Notes under the pieces: generated by a model
Told to the model about the DNA's origin: nothing
What the model saw: only the letters and a program-made list of their open reading frames with translations
Database searches by the model: none
Translations under genes and position numbers: made by a program
Shown here: positions 27,797-38,200 of the stretch, piece after piece
Layout: every line of letters begins with the position of its first letter
How positions within the stretch are numbered: the stretch's first letter is position 1
NCBI RefSeq assembly: GCF_025966695.1
Contig: NZ_JAOEIY010000007.1
Coordinates: 138,918 to 202,917, forward strand
Length of the DNA: 64,000 bases
Direction of reading: 5' to 3'
Source: Stutzerimonas sp. S1
GTDB lineage: Bacteria; Pseudomonadota; Gammaproteobacteria; Pseudomonadales; Pseudomonadaceae

Positions 27797-29493
27797 CCGA
27801 GCAGGGCCTGCAAGCTGGCCAGCGTGTCGGCTTCCTCCACCGGCTTGTCATGCCGCCAGCGCAGCATGCGCGGGAAGCGTACGGCGATGCCGCTCTTGTG
27901 TCGGCTGCTGGCAGCAATGCCTTCAAAGCCCAGCTCGAACACCAGGGTTGGCGTCACGCTGCGTACCGGGCCGAATTTTTCTACCGTGGTCTTGCGCACG
28001 ATGGCGTCTACCTTGCGCATTTCCTCGTCGGTCAGCCCGGAGTAGGCCTTGGCGAAGGGCACCAGTCTGCGCGCGGGATCGCCCGGCTCGCCGTCCCACA
28101 CGGCGAAGGTGTAGTCGGTGTAGAGGCTGGCGCGCCGACCGTGGCCGCGCTGGGCATAGATCAGCACCGCGTCCACCGAATAGGGGTCGATCTTCCACTT
28201 CCACCAGACGCCGACGTCCTTGGTGCGGCCGACACCATACTGCGAGGCGCGGGCCTTGAGCATCAGGCCCTCGACCCCAAGGGTGCGGGAATGTTCGCGC
28301 TGGCGGGCGAGGGACTGCCAGTCCTCGCCCTGCACCAGGGGCGAGGTCAGCAGCGCCGGATGGTCGCACTGGCCGATGACCGCCTCCAGCTGACTTCGGC
28401 GTTCCAGGTGCGGCCGTTGCCGCCAGTCTTCGCCCCGCCATTCGAGCAGGTCATAGGCCAGCACGACCACCGGTGCTGCGTCGAGTACCTTGCTGGTGAG
28501 GTTCTTGCGGCCGATGCGCTGCTGCAGCAGGGCGAATGGCTGCACGCCGAACCTGCCCGGTGCGGCTGCATCGTCGGCTGTCTCGAACAGTACGGCGGAG
28601 GGGGCTTCGGCGGTTTTCCAGACGACGATCTCGCCATCCAGCACGGTGCCGTCCGGCAGGCAGGCTGCCAGGGCACAAAGCTCCGGAAAACGCTCGCTAA
28701 CCAATTCCTCACCGCGCGACCAGATCCAGATCCGGCTGTCGCGCTTGACCAGCTGGGCGCGGATGCCGTCCCACTTCCACTCGATGTGCCAGTCACCGGG
28801 CGGTCCGAGCAACGCGTCGAACCCCTCGACGTCGGCCTGCAGCGGGTGGGCGAGAAAGAACGGATAGGGTTGGCCGCCGCGCTGGGCGTGCTCATCGTCC
28901 GACTCGGCGGCGATCAGCGCGCGATAGCCTTCGGCGCTGGGGCGATGGGACAGATCGGTATAACCCACCAGTCGCTGCGCCACGCGCTTGGGATCGAGCT
29001 CGGCAAGGGCCGCCAGCGCGCGGGTGACCAGCAGCTTCGAAACGCCGACGCGGAATGCTCCGGTGATCAGCTTGATGCTGACCAGCAGACTCTGCCGGTC
29101 CAGCTCGGCCCAGAGCCGCGGCAGTCGGGTACTCAGTTCGTCCGGCGGCAATCCGCGCAGCGGCAGCAGCCGTTCCTGCATCCACACGGCTAGACCGGCG
29201 TCGGAGTGGTGCTCGGCCTCCGGCAGCAGCAACGAGATGGTTTCAGCCAAGTCGCCGACCGCCTGGTAGCTCTCCTCGAACAACCATTCGGGCAGCGCGG
29301 CCGCGCGCAGCGCCGTCTCGCGCAACAGGCGGCTCGGTACCAGCTGGCGCGGGCGGCCGCCAGCGAGGAAGTACACGGCCCAGGCCGCATCCTCTGCGGA
29401 GGCGTCGCGAAAGTAGTCGCGCATCGCCGCCAGCTTGGCGTTGCTCGAGGTGGTGGCGTCCAGGCGGGCGTAGAGGTCGGCGAAGGCTTTCAT
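27793..29493 (-). CDS. ATP-dependent DNA ligase
   Basis: Seals nicks with ATP through a lysyl-AMP intermediate. The 566-residue protein has an N-terminal DNA-binding domain (1 to about 205), an adenylyltransferase domain with motif I in [12 protein letters not shown] (nucleophile Lys near 239), motif III in [10 protein letters not shown], later motif [13 protein letters not shown], and a C-terminal OB fold with motif V KWKIDPYS. This is the large ATP ligase found with Lhr, Lae and Pe, not NAD-dependent LigA. ATG 29493 starts [12 protein letters not shown] and overlaps the Lae stop by four bases; the frame upstream of it is a shadow of Lae. Confidence 0.93.
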   Translation of the reverse strand: MKAFADLYARLDATTSSNAKLAAMRDYFRDASAEDAAWAVYFLAGGRPRQLVPSRLLRETALRAAALPEWLFEESYQAVGDLAETISLLLPEAEHHSDAGLAVWMQERLLPLRGLPPDELSTRLPRLWAELDRQSLLVSIKLITGAFRVGVSKLLVTRALAALAELDPKRVAQRLVGYTDLSHRPSAEGYRALIAAESDDEHAQRGGQPYPFFLAHPLQADVEGFDALLGPPGDWHIEWKWDGIRAQLVKRDSRIWIWSRGEELVSERFPELCALAACLPDGTVLDGEIVVWKTAEAPSAVLFETADDAAAPGRFGVQPFALLQQRIGRKNLTSKVLDAAPVVVLAYDLLEWRGEDWRQRPHLERRSQLEAVIGQCDHPALLTSPLVQGEDWQSLARQREHSRTLGVEGLMLKARASQYGVGRTKDVGVWWKWKIDPYSVDAVLIYAQRGHGRRASLYTDYTFAVWDGEPGDPARRLVPFAKAYSGLTDEEMRKVDAIVRKTTVEKFGPVRSVTPTLVFELGFEGIAASSRHKSGIAVRFPRMLRWRHDKPVEEADTLASLQALLG

Positions 29494-30506
29494 TCGGCAT
29501 CCTGCGTCGCGGCATCGTCCTCGTCGCCGTACTCGGTGTCGAACGCCTGGGCATCCAGTCCGCGCTCTTCGCGCAGGTAGCGCACCAGCACCGCGACCGA
29601 GCCATGGGTGACCATCACCCGTTCGGCGCCGGTCTGTTCGATCGCCCAGAGCAGGCCGGGCCAGTCGGCGTGGTCGGAAAGCACGAAACCGCGATCGACG
29701 CTGCGCCGCCGGCGTGTGCCGCGCAGCATCATCCAGCCGCTCGCGAAGGCGTCGGCATAGTTGCCGAAGCGGCGCATCCAGGTGCTGCCAGCGGCCGAGG
29801 GCGGAGCGATGACGATGCTTTGTTGCAGACGTGGATCGTGCTTCGCCAGATCGCCGGCGTACAAGGTCGGCGCTAGTTGGACTCCGGCCTCGCGGTAGAC
29901 CCGGTTGAGCGGCTCGACCGCACCATGCACCACCACCGGCCCGATGCTGTCGTCGAGTCCGTGCAGGATGCGTTGTGCCTTGCCGAACGCATAGCAGAAC
30001 AGCACGCTGGGGCGTCCCGCCGCGGCGTTGGCGCGCCACCAGTCGTTGATTTCGCGAAACACTCGCTGTTGCGCGGGCCAGCGGTAGATCGGCAGGCCGA
30101 AGGTCGATTCGCTGATGAAGGTGTGGCAGCGCACCGGCTCGAATGGTGTACAGGTCGCGTCCGGCTCGACTTTGTAGTCGCCGGACGCGACCCAGACCTC
30201 ACCGCGGTATTCGAGACGCACCTGTGCCGAGCCGAGTACGTGGCCGGCGGGATGGAAGCTCAGCCTGACACCGTTGTGTTCGATGGCCTCGCCGTAATCC
30301 AGGGTCTGCAACGGCATGTCCCCACCGATGCGCGCACGCAGGATGCCTTCGCTGGCACTGGTCGCCAGGTAATGTCCCATGCCCCAGCGCGCATGGTCGC
30401 CGTGGGCGTGGGTGATGACGGCGCGCTCCACCGGACGCCAGGGATCGATATAGAAATCACCGGGCGGGCAGTACAGGCCTTCGGGACGGGCAACGACAAG
30501 GTCCAT
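29490..30506 (-). CDS. Ligase-associated MBL-fold DNA exonuclease (Lae/Exo)
   Basis: Metallo-beta-lactamase-fold nuclease of 338 residues, related to SNM1/Artemis and CPSF-type enzymes. The zinc motif THAHGDHARWG (H-x-H-x-D-H) is near residue 35, followed by FHPAGHVLGSAQV, VASGDYKVEPD and a C-terminal FVLSDHADWPGL and VTHGSVAVL. It begins MDLVVARPEGLY at ATG 30506 and is the first gene of the four-gene repair set. Likely degrades damaged or single-stranded DNA ends before ligation; this is based on the family and not on the sequence alone. Confidence 0.92.
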   Translation of the reverse strand: MDLVVARPEGLYCPPGDFYIDPWRPVERAVITHAHGDHARWGMGHYLATSASEGILRARIGGDMPLQTLDYGEAIEHNGVRLSFHPAGHVLGSAQVRLEYRGEVWVASGDYKVEPDATCTPFEPVRCHTFISESTFGLPIYRWPAQQRVFREINDWWRANAAAGRPSVLFCYAFGKAQRILHGLDDSIGPVVVHGAVEPLNRVYREAGVQLAPTLYAGDLAKHDPRLQQSIVIAPPSAAGSTWMRRFGNYADAFASGWMMLRGTRRRRSVDRGFVLSDHADWPGLLWAIEQTGAERVMVTHGSVAVLVRYLREERGLDAQAFDTEYGDEDDAATQDAE

Positions 30507-30587
30507 GACTACGTGAGGTCGAGGGGCTTGTAGTGTTGGAGCCCGGCGCAGTGCCGCGAGTTCGTTGGCCAGGCAATCGCTGGCCTC

Positions 30588-30618
30588 TGTAGGGCGGAAA
30601 ATCGTGAAGCGTTATCCA
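30588..30618. repeat. Degenerate REP-like unit upstream of the Lae gene
   Basis: TGTAGGGCGGAAAATCGTGAAGC followed by GTTATCCAC resembles the GTAGGGTGGAT / GTGAAGCGTnATCCAC units near relA and mazG with substitutions. It lies in the 175-base gap between the Lae gene and the hypothetical gene at 30682. No promoter stands out in this gap. Confidence 0.4.
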
Positions 30619-30681
30619 CTGAGCGAGGTGCTGCGACGCCGCGGTGCTCCGGTAGAAGGCGGCGCCGTGACCCCGCGTCGA

Positions 30682-31248
30682 TCAGTCCACCAGCTTCAGA
30701 TGCGAAGTGTTGGGAACCGGTGCATCGCTGGCGCGGCGGCGTTCACCCATGTCACTGCCCACCGGCGCCAGGCTGAACTGCGACAGGTCCACGCGCGGTG
30801 CCACGGGCTCCGGACGGGCGTCCTGCAGGTCGACCCCGACCGGGGCGATGCCGAAGTCCGGCGCCTCGACATCGACGAAGGCCGCCATGTACTCGTCTCG
30901 CGGCGCCACTTTCAGCGCGCCCGGCGTGGTGCTCGAATTCCCGCTGTCCAGGGGAGCGGTCGCAGTGGCAGGGGCTTCGACGGCCGGTGGCGGCGCCAGT
31001 TCGATTTCCTCGACATCCACCGGCATCGGCTTGACTTCCACCTGCGCGCCGGCGCGTTCCATCGCCTGGCGGTACTTCTCCACCGCGGCGAAATCCAGGT
31101 TTTGCTTGATGACGACGCGCCGTCCGGAGAACAGCAGGGCGATGCGCTGGGCATCGGCCTGGAACAGTTTGGTCAGGTTGGCTTCGACCTGCTCGAGCCG
31201 GGCCCCGGGGAGCAGTTGGCCGGAAAAGGCGATCTCGTAGAGGCTCAT
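30682..31248 (-). CDS. Hypothetical protein with compact N-terminal domain and disordered tail
   Basis: Cytosolic 188-residue protein. Residues 1-72 form a compact alpha/beta domain (YEIAFSGQLLPGARLEQVEA, KLFQADAQRIALLFSGRRVV, AVEKYRQAMERAGAQVEVK). From memory, this type of domain is found at the N-terminus of assorted gammaproteobacterial membrane and soluble proteins, where the invariant LFSG turn stands out. Residues 73-188 are Pro/Ala/Asp-rich and probably disordered. No export signal is seen. It lies between the two repair gene sets on the same strand, 145 bases after the SWIM/SNF2 gene. No function can be assigned. Confidence 0.75.
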   Translation of the reverse strand: MSLYEIAFSGQLLPGARLEQVEANLTKLFQADAQRIALLFSGRRVVIKQNLDFAAVEKYRQAMERAGAQVEVKPMPVDVEEIELAPPPAVEAPATATAPLDSGNSSTTPGALKVAPRDEYMAAFVDVEAPDFGIAPVGVDLQDARPEPVAPRVDLSQFSLAPVGSDMGERRRASDAPVPNTSHLKLVD

Positions 31249-31393
31249 GGTGCTGTTCCTTCTGTGGCCGGTGCCCGTGCCGGCCTGGTGGAGTTGGCCC
31301 CGGTCGGGGCGATGTAACGGCGATGATCCGTCAAAGCGCGTCACGCCGCGATTGCTGGCGTCACAGCTTTGCGCTTCGCAGAGCGTAGCCTCG

Positions 31394-34300
31394 TCACGGC
31401 AGCGGCGCGAGTAGCGCGTCGATATCGCTCTGCTGCAACTGCCAGTCGCCCTGGCCGGCGCTGTCCAGCACGCCGGCGGCGAGTTCCGCCTTGCGCGCCT
31501 GCAGCTGCTGGATCTTTTCCTCGACGCTGCCGCGGGTGATCAGCTTGTAGACGAATACCGGTTTGTCCTGACCGATGCGGTAGGCACGGTCGGTGGCCTG
31601 ATTCTCCGCCGCCGGGTTCCACCAGGGATCGTAGTGGATCACGGTATCGGCGGCGGTGAGGTTCAATCCGGTGCCGCCGGCCTTGAGGCTGATCAGGAAC
31701 AGCGGCACCTCACCGTTCTGGAAGCGCTGTACCGGCGTGCGCCGGTCCTGGGTGGCGCCGGTGATCTGCACGTAGGGGATTGCGCGCTGGCGCAGCTCCT
31801 CTTCGATCAGTGTGAGCATCGAGGTGAACTGGGAGAACAGCAGCACGCGTCGTCCTTCGGCAAGCAGCTCGTCGAGCATCTGCAGCAGGCTTTCCAGCTT
31901 GCCGGAGTTGCCGCCGCGCGGGCGTTCGACGCCACCGTTGATCAGGCGCAGGTCGCAGCAAACCTGACGCAGCTTGAGCAGGGCGTCGAGGATGACGATC
32001 TGACTGCGCGCCAGGCCCTTGCGGTCGATTTCCTCGCGGACCTTGCGGTCCATCGCCAGACGTACCGTCTCATAGAGGTCGCGCTGTGCGGGCGTCAGGT
32101 CGACCCAGTGGACGATCTCGCTCTTCGGCGGCAGTTCGCGAGCCACGTCTTCCTTGCGCCGGCGCAGCAGGAACGGGCGGATGCGCGCAATCAAATGCTG
32201 CAGGCGGTCGTTGTCGCCATGCTTCTCGATGGGCGTGCGGTAGGTCCGGGTGAAGCTCCTGGCATCACCGAGCCAGCCGGGCATGAGGAAATGGAACAGC
32301 GACCACAGCTCGCCGAGATGATTTTCCAGCGGCGTGCCGGTCAGGCACAGGCGCTGCCGGGCGATCAGTCGGCCGGCTGCCTGGGCGGCCTTGCTGCCGG
32401 CGTTCTTGATGTTCTGCGCCTCGTCGAGTGCCAGCACGTGCAGCGGTTGTTCGGCGAGGCGTTCGATGTCCCGCGGCAGCAGGGCATAGGTGGTCAGCAG
32501 CAGGTCGTAGTCGGCAAGCCGGTCGAAATGCTGCTGACGACCGCTGCCATGCAACGTCAGCACCCGCAGTTGGGGTGTGAAACGCGCCGCCTCGTCCTGC
32601 CAGTTGGGAATAAGGCTGGTGGGCATGACCACCAGACTGGGGCGGTCGAGGCGGCCGGCCTGCTTTTCCAGCAGCAGGTGGGCGAGGGTCTGTAGCGTCT
32701 TGCCCAGGCCCATGTCGTCACCGAGGATGCCGCTGACGCCCAGTGCGCGCAGCGCCTGCATCCAGTTCAGGCCGTCCAGCTGATAGGGTCGCAATGTCGC
32801 GTTCAGGCCTTGCGGCGCCGCACAGGGTTGCCCGGCGTAGTCGCGCAGGCGCCGGGCAAACTCGAGCAGCTGCTCGCCACCGTGCCAGTCGAACGGCAGT
32901 GCTTCGAGCGGTCCCAGTCGCGCGGCGTCGAGTCGTGACAGGCGCAGGCTGTCGCTGATCGGTTGGTCACGCAGGTAGAGCTCGCCAAGGGTCGCGAGAA
33001 TCGGCTTCAGACGGCCGAATGGCAGCAGCACCTGCAACGGGCGGTCGTCCACCGCGCTGCGTTTGCCCAGCGCCACGCGCAATGTCTCGTTATCGCCGCG
33101 CTGCGCCAAGTTCTGCGGGGCGAGCAGGGCGGGGTTCTTGCGGATCACACTGAGCAGCACCGGTAGCAGGCTGATGCGCTCGCCCTCGACGATGATGCCG
33201 AGTTCCAGATCGAACCAGTTGTGCTCGGGCGACTCGTCCAGCTCGGCGTACCACTGCTCGACCGGCGTCAGGTCGTAGACGAAGCCGGGCTGGATGACGA
33301 TCTGCCAGCCCCGTTGACGCAGTGTCGGCAGCTGTTCCTCGGCGAAGCGCTGCCATGCGCTTTCGCTGGGCAGGTCGAACATTTCCGCCGAATCCTTGGG
33401 CAAGGCCGGGCTCTGGCGCAGCGCCGGGCGAAAGCCCAGTTGCTGCAGTTGCTGGCGCAGCGCCTGTTCGGCCACCGGCTGGCGGGCGATGCTCAATACG
33501 CGTTCGCCCTCGGCCTGGCGAAGACGCTGCTCGCCCTTGGCCTTGCCGTGGGTGGCGAGATTGCCGTAAACGAAACTGAGGCCGGCGCGGTGCTGCTGCT
33601 CCTTGACCATGCGCCTACTGGCCGGCTGATAAACCATCGCCTGATGGCTACCGAGCGCCAGGCGGGCGACGGGCTGCAGGTCGTCGATGCGCTGTTCCTC
33701 GGCTTTCGCGGGCGCCGGCAGCTGCGGCGCGATCTCGCTGAGCGAGAGACTGAACAGGCCCGCCTGGCTGGGCGGTACCGACGGCGCGTCGAGCAGGTGG
33801 CGGGCCAGCGGGGTCGACAGGCCGTGTTCGATCAGGCCGATCTCGTTCGTCTGCTGGTCCAGGTAGTACAACGGGTCCACGGCGGTGAGCGCTTGGCCCG
33901 CAGCGCCCTCCATCTCCAGGCCGGGGCGGAAGGCGCCCTGATGCTGCTTCCAGACGAAGCGGGCCGGCCGGCTGGGACCCGGGTGCAACGGCGGATGATC
34001 CCAGTCGAGAAAGGCGCGGCCGGTTTCCAGCAGCAGGCGCAGCGCTTCACCGCCATTTTCTCCGCTCAGAGCGAAGCCGTTGCCACGGGCCGGGGAAAGC
34101 GCCAGCAGCGCGGCGATATGCAGGTCCAGCGGCTGGAGGAACCGTGGTTGGCGGAACGCCGCCTCACGCATCGCATGATAGGGCTCGCGAGCGGCGATCG
34201 AGCCGTCCTCGCGCAGGCGGACCTTGAACACCTCGACATACAGCTCCGGCGTGATTCGGTAGTGCACGCATTGCTGCGGCCCATCGCGGCGGGCGTCCTC

Positions 34301-34675
34301 ACCGAGCGCTTGCGGCAGCAGCGAGAGCCATTGGCGCACCGTGGCCGGGAGTTCGCTATCCGGCTGTTCGGCAGCAGCTTCGGCGCCGCGCTGTGCCTCG
34401 CGTTCGAGGTGATGGATGACCGCCGCCGCGTGCTTGCAGGCAAGACCTACCGGACAGCTGCAGACGCAGCTGAGCCAGCCGCCCTTGCCGAGCATCAGCG
34501 ACTGCCGGTAGCGCTTGCTGCCAGTGCCCCGGCAGGTCGCTTCCACCAGCCCGTCATCCTCACGCAGGAGGGTGACGCGTTCCTCCTCGGCGTACTGCTT
34601 GCCCCTCGCCAGGGCGTTCTCGGAAAACGCCAGGCGCCAGGTCGGTGGCAGGTGGGCGAGAAAACCCTTGGCCAT
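31394..34675 (-). CDS. SWIM-domain SNF2-family ATPase
   Basis: Double-stranded DNA translocase of 1093 residues. A SWIM zinc finger is at about residues 68-88 (CVCSCPVGLACKHAAAVI, pattern C-x-C-x(n)-C-x-H). A long middle region without a clear domain follows, then the Swi2/Snf2 motor from about 625: GDDMGLGKTLQTLAHLLL (motif I, near 653), LALDEAQNIKNAGS (DEAQ box, near 750), and helicase C end YDPWWNPAAENQATDRAYRI then GQDKPVFVYKL. Bacterial members resemble RapA or Rad54-like remodellers. Three bases separate it from csiV, which follows mfd by nine bases, so it is probably the third gene of an mfd operon. Its client (RNA polymerase, nucleoid protein or repair complex) is unknown. Confidence 0.93.
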   Translation of the reverse strand: MAKGFLAHLPPTWRLAFSENALARGKQYAEEERVTLLREDDGLVEATCRGTGSKRYRQSLMLGKGGWLSCVCSCPVGLACKHAAAVIHHLEREAQRGAEAAAEQPDSELPATVRQWLSLLPQALGEDARRDGPQQCVHYRITPELYVEVFKVRLREDGSIAAREPYHAMREAAFRQPRFLQPLDLHIAALLALSPARGNGFALSGENGGEALRLLLETGRAFLDWDHPPLHPGPSRPARFVWKQHQGAFRPGLEMEGAAGQALTAVDPLYYLDQQTNEIGLIEHGLSTPLARHLLDAPSVPPSQAGLFSLSLSEIAPQLPAPAKAEEQRIDDLQPVARLALGSHQAMVYQPASRRMVKEQQHRAGLSFVYGNLATHGKAKGEQRLRQAEGERVLSIARQPVAEQALRQQLQQLGFRPALRQSPALPKDSAEMFDLPSESAWQRFAEEQLPTLRQRGWQIVIQPGFVYDLTPVEQWYAELDESPEHNWFDLELGIIVEGERISLLPVLLSVIRKNPALLAPQNLAQRGDNETLRVALGKRSAVDDRPLQVLLPFGRLKPILATLGELYLRDQPISDSLRLSRLDAARLGPLEALPFDWHGGEQLLEFARRLRDYAGQPCAAPQGLNATLRPYQLDGLNWMQALRALGVSGILGDDMGLGKTLQTLAHLLLEKQAGRLDRPSLVVMPTSLIPNWQDEAARFTPQLRVLTLHGSGRQQHFDRLADYDLLLTTYALLPRDIERLAEQPLHVLALDEAQNIKNAGSKAAQAAGRLIARQRLCLTGTPLENHLGELWSLFHFLMPGWLGDARSFTRTYRTPIEKHGDNDRLQHLIARIRPFLLRRRKEDVARELPPKSEIVHWVDLTPAQRDLYETVRLAMDRKVREEIDRKGLARSQIVILDALLKLRQVCCDLRLINGGVERPRGGNSGKLESLLQMLDELLAEGRRVLLFSQFTSMLTLIEEELRQRAIPYVQITGATQDRRTPVQRFQNGEVPLFLISLKAGGTGLNLTAADTVIHYDPWWNPAAENQATDRAYRIGQDKPVFVYKLITRGSVEEKIQQLQARKAELAAGVLDSAGQGDWQLQQSDIDALLAPLP

Positions 34676-34678
34676 GAT

Positions 34679-35197
34679 TCAGCGGCTCGCCTTGATCAGC
34701 AGGCCGAGGCTGTTGTGGTCGATGTAGCGCAGCTCGCCGGGACGTAGCCGGACTTTCTGCCGCAGTTGTTCGCTGGCGAGCAGTTGGCCGTACTCGCCGA
34801 AGCGATTGACCCAGAAGCGCGCGTCCACCTCCAGCCAGCGGCCCTGGCGCAGAACGAGAGTGCCCTGCAGGGGAAAATGCTCGAAGTGCGACTGGCCCTG
34901 GGCAAGACTCAGGCGGACGCTTTGATCGTCGAGGCGTTGCCGCCAGGTTTCGTGCAGCAGCACGCGATAGCCGTCGCTGGCATCCAGCCGGGTGGCCAGC
35001 TCGTCGAGTGCCGGGGCGCGTCGGGCTGCAGCCTCGAGCCGCGGCGCGGCATGTGCCCAGTCATGGGGTGCGCGTTGACTGGCCTCCAGCGGCGCGGCCT
35101 GGCGAAACAGGATGAGCTCGATCCGGTACGGTTCCTGCGCCACAACCGGTGGCGCGGTCAGCAGGGCCAGCAGGGCAAGACGACGTAGCGACTGCAT
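34679..35197 (-). CDS. csiV: CsiV-like exported protein
   Basis: Periplasmic protein of 172 residues with a signal peptide MQSLRRLALLALLTAPPVVA followed by QEPYRIELILFRQA, the start typical of the CsiV family. CsiV of Vibrio binds peptidoglycan and is needed for growth on D-amino acids. The C-terminal half contains GTLVLRQGRWLEVDARFWV and RYIDHNSLGLLIK. CsiV genes commonly follow mfd in gammaproteobacteria, as here: nine bases separate it from the mfd stop. The exact role in this organism is untested. Confidence 0.82.
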   Translation of the reverse strand: MQSLRRLALLALLTAPPVVAQEPYRIELILFRQAAPLEASQRAPHDWAHAAPRLEAAARRAPALDELATRLDASDGYRVLLHETWRQRLDDQSVRLSLAQGQSHFEHFPLQGTLVLRQGRWLEVDARFWVNRFGEYGQLLASEQLRQKVRLRPGELRYIDHNSLGLLIKASR

Positions 35198-35206
35198 GAG
35201 GCATCC

Positions 35207-38200
35207 TTACTCGTTGGGCGCGAGGCGTTCCAGCAGCGCTTCGAGGGTGTTGAAGCGTTCCTCCGGACGTTCCATCGGGACCTGGAATTTGAACAGCGTG
35301 GCGCCTTCGAACTTGTAGCGATTCGGCTGGCTCTGGATCAGCTTGATCAGCACCATCGGGTCGACCGAGGTATCGGCCGAGAACTCGATGCGTCCGCCCT
35401 GCGGGCCGGCGTCGATCTTGGTGATACCGAGCTTTTCCGCCTGCAACTTGAGCAGCGTCAGGCGCACCAGGTTCTTGGTCGGCTCGGGCAGCAGGCCGAA
35501 ACGGTCGATCATCTCCACTTGCAGTTCTTTCAGCCCGTCCTCGTCGGCGGCGTTGGCGATGCGCTTGTAGAGAATCAGGCGCGCATGCACGTCCGGCAGA
35601 TAGTCTTCGGGGATCAGTGCCGGCAGGCGCAGGTTGATCTCCGGGCCGCCACCCAGCGGCTGTTCCAGATTGGGCTGTTCGCCCTTGCGGATGGCCTTGA
35701 CCGCGCGCTCGAGCATTTCCATGTAGAGGGTGAAGCCGACCGCCTGAATCTGCCCGCTCTGGCCTTCGCCGAGCAGCTCGCCGGCGCCGCGGATTTCCAG
35801 GTCGTGGGTGGCCAGGACAAAGCCGGCACCGAGGTCCTGGGCGTTGGCGATGGCTTCCAGACGCTTCTGCGCATCATCGGTCATGGCCTTGCGTGGCGGC
35901 GTCAGCAGGTAGGCATAGGCCTGGTGGTGGCTGCGACCGACGCGGCCGCGCAGCTGGTGCAGCTGGGCCAGACCGAACTTGTCGGCGCGCTCGATGATGA
36001 TGGTGTTGGCGCTGGGCACGTCGATGCCGGTCTCGATGATGGTCGAGGCCACCAGCACGTTGAAGCGCTTGTGGTAGAAGTCGCTCATCACCTGCTCGAG
36101 TTCGCGCTCACGCATCTGCCCGTGGCCGACGGCAATACGGGCCTCGGGCACCAGCTCGGCGAGGTCGGCGGCACACTTCTCGATGGTCTTGACGTCGTTG
36201 TGCAGGTAATAGACCTGGCCGCCACGCAGAAGCTCGCGCAGCAGCGCTTCCTTGATCACGGTGTTCTGCTGCTCCATGACGAAGGTGCGCACCGACAGCC
36301 GGCGCGCCGGCGGCGTGGCGATGATCGACAGGTCGCGCATGCCGGCGATGGACATGTTCAGCGTGCGCGGAATCGGCGTGGCGGTCAGGGTGAGGATGTC
36401 CACCTCGCTGCGCAGCGCCTTCAGTTGTTCCTTCTGGCGCACGCCGAAGCGGTGTTCCTCGTCGATGATGACCAGGCCGAGGTTGTTGAACTTAACGTCG
36501 TCCTGCAGCAGCTTGTGAGTCCCGATGAGAATGTCGATCTTGCCTTCGGCGAGCTCGGCGATGGCGCTCTGCACTTCCTTGGCCGACTTGAAGCGGCTCA
36601 TCACCTCGACGCGCACCGGCCAGTCGGCGAAGCGGTCGCGAAAGCTGTTGTAGTGCTGCTGGGCGAGCAGGGTGGTGGGCACCAGTACCGCCACCTGCTT
36701 GCCGCCATGCACCGCGATGAAGGCCGCGCGCATGGCGACTTCGGTCTTGCCGAAGCCGACGTCGCCGCAGACCAGACGGTCCATTGGCTTGGTCGAGAGC
36801 AGGTCCTCGCGTACTGCGTCGATGGCGGTTTGCTGATCGGGCGTTTCCTCGAAAGGGAAGCCGGCGGCGAAGGTTTCGTAATCGACCTGCGGGTCCTTGA
36901 AGGCATAGCCCTGGCGTGCGGCGCGGCGGGCGTAGATGTCCAGCAGCTCGGCGGCGACGTCGCGCACCTGTTCGGCGGCCTTGCGCTTGGCCTTCTGCCA
37001 GGTTTCCGAACCAAGCTTGTGCAGCGGCGCCAGGGCGTCGTCGCTGCCGGTGTAGCGGGCGATCAGGTGCAGGCTGGCGACCGGCACGTAGAGCTTGGCC
37101 TCGTCGGCGTACTGCAGCAGCAAAAACTCCTGCGCCTGGCCTTCGATTTCCAGGGTAACCAGCCCCTGATAGCGACCGACGCCGTGATCGATATGCACCA
37201 CCGGTGCGCCTTCGCGCAACTCGGTGAGATTCTTGATGACGTTATCGCCGCCGTCGCGACCTCTCTCTCGCCGTCGGCGCTGCATGACGCGCTGGCCGAA
37301 CAGCGGGCTTTCGGCGACTAGCGCGACGTTGTCCAGCAGCAGACCTTCGTCGAGCGGCGCGATGGTGATCGCCAGGCGTTCCTGGCTGGCGAGGAATCCG
37401 GCCCAGCCTTCGACTTCTTGCGGCCGTAGCTTCAGACGAGCGAGCAGCTCCAGCAGCACCTCGCGGCGACCGGCGGATTCGGCGCTGAACAGCACGCGTC
37501 CTGAGTAGCTCTCGAGGAAGTGGCGTAGCTTGCCCAACGGCTCGCCGGCCTTGGCCTCGATCGCCAGCTCCGGCAGTGCCTGTGCAGCGAAGCGCTCGCG
37601 ACCGATGCCTGGCTCGACGTCCTGCTGGCTGGCGACCACGCGTGGCCACAGCTTGAGGCGGGCGAAGCAGTCTTCTACCGGCACGAACAGCTCGGCAGGC
37701 GGCAGCAGCGGCCGCTCGGGGTCAACGCGGCGCTCCTCGTAGCGGTTGCGCACGTCGTTCCAGAACTGCTCAGCGGCCTGTTCGATGCCGGGCAGCGAAA
37801 AGACCTGGCTGTCCTCGGGCAGGTAGTCGAAGAGCGTCGCAGTCTCTTCATAAAACAGTGGCAGGTAGTACTCGATGCCTGCCGGGGTGATGCCGGTGGA
37901 GAGATCCTGATAGATCGGGCAGCGGCGGAAATCGACGTCGAAGCGCTCGCGGAAGCGTGCACGGAAGCCGGTAACCGCCTCCTTCTTCAGCGGGAACTCG
38001 CGCGCCGGCAGCAGGCGGATCGACTCGACCTTGTCGATCGAGCGCTGATTCTCCGGATCGAAGGTGCGCAGCGTTTCTATTTCGTCGTCGAACAGGTCGA
38101 TGCGGTAGGGCAGGGCGCTGCCCATGGGGAACAGATCGATCAGCGCGCCGCGTACGGCGAACTCGCCATGCTCATAGACGGTGTCCACGCATCGGTAGCC

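Noticed and set aside
35519-37321. 600-codon open frame opposite mfd
   Set aside because: Antisense to Mfd motor motifs; no ribosome site or family resemblance.
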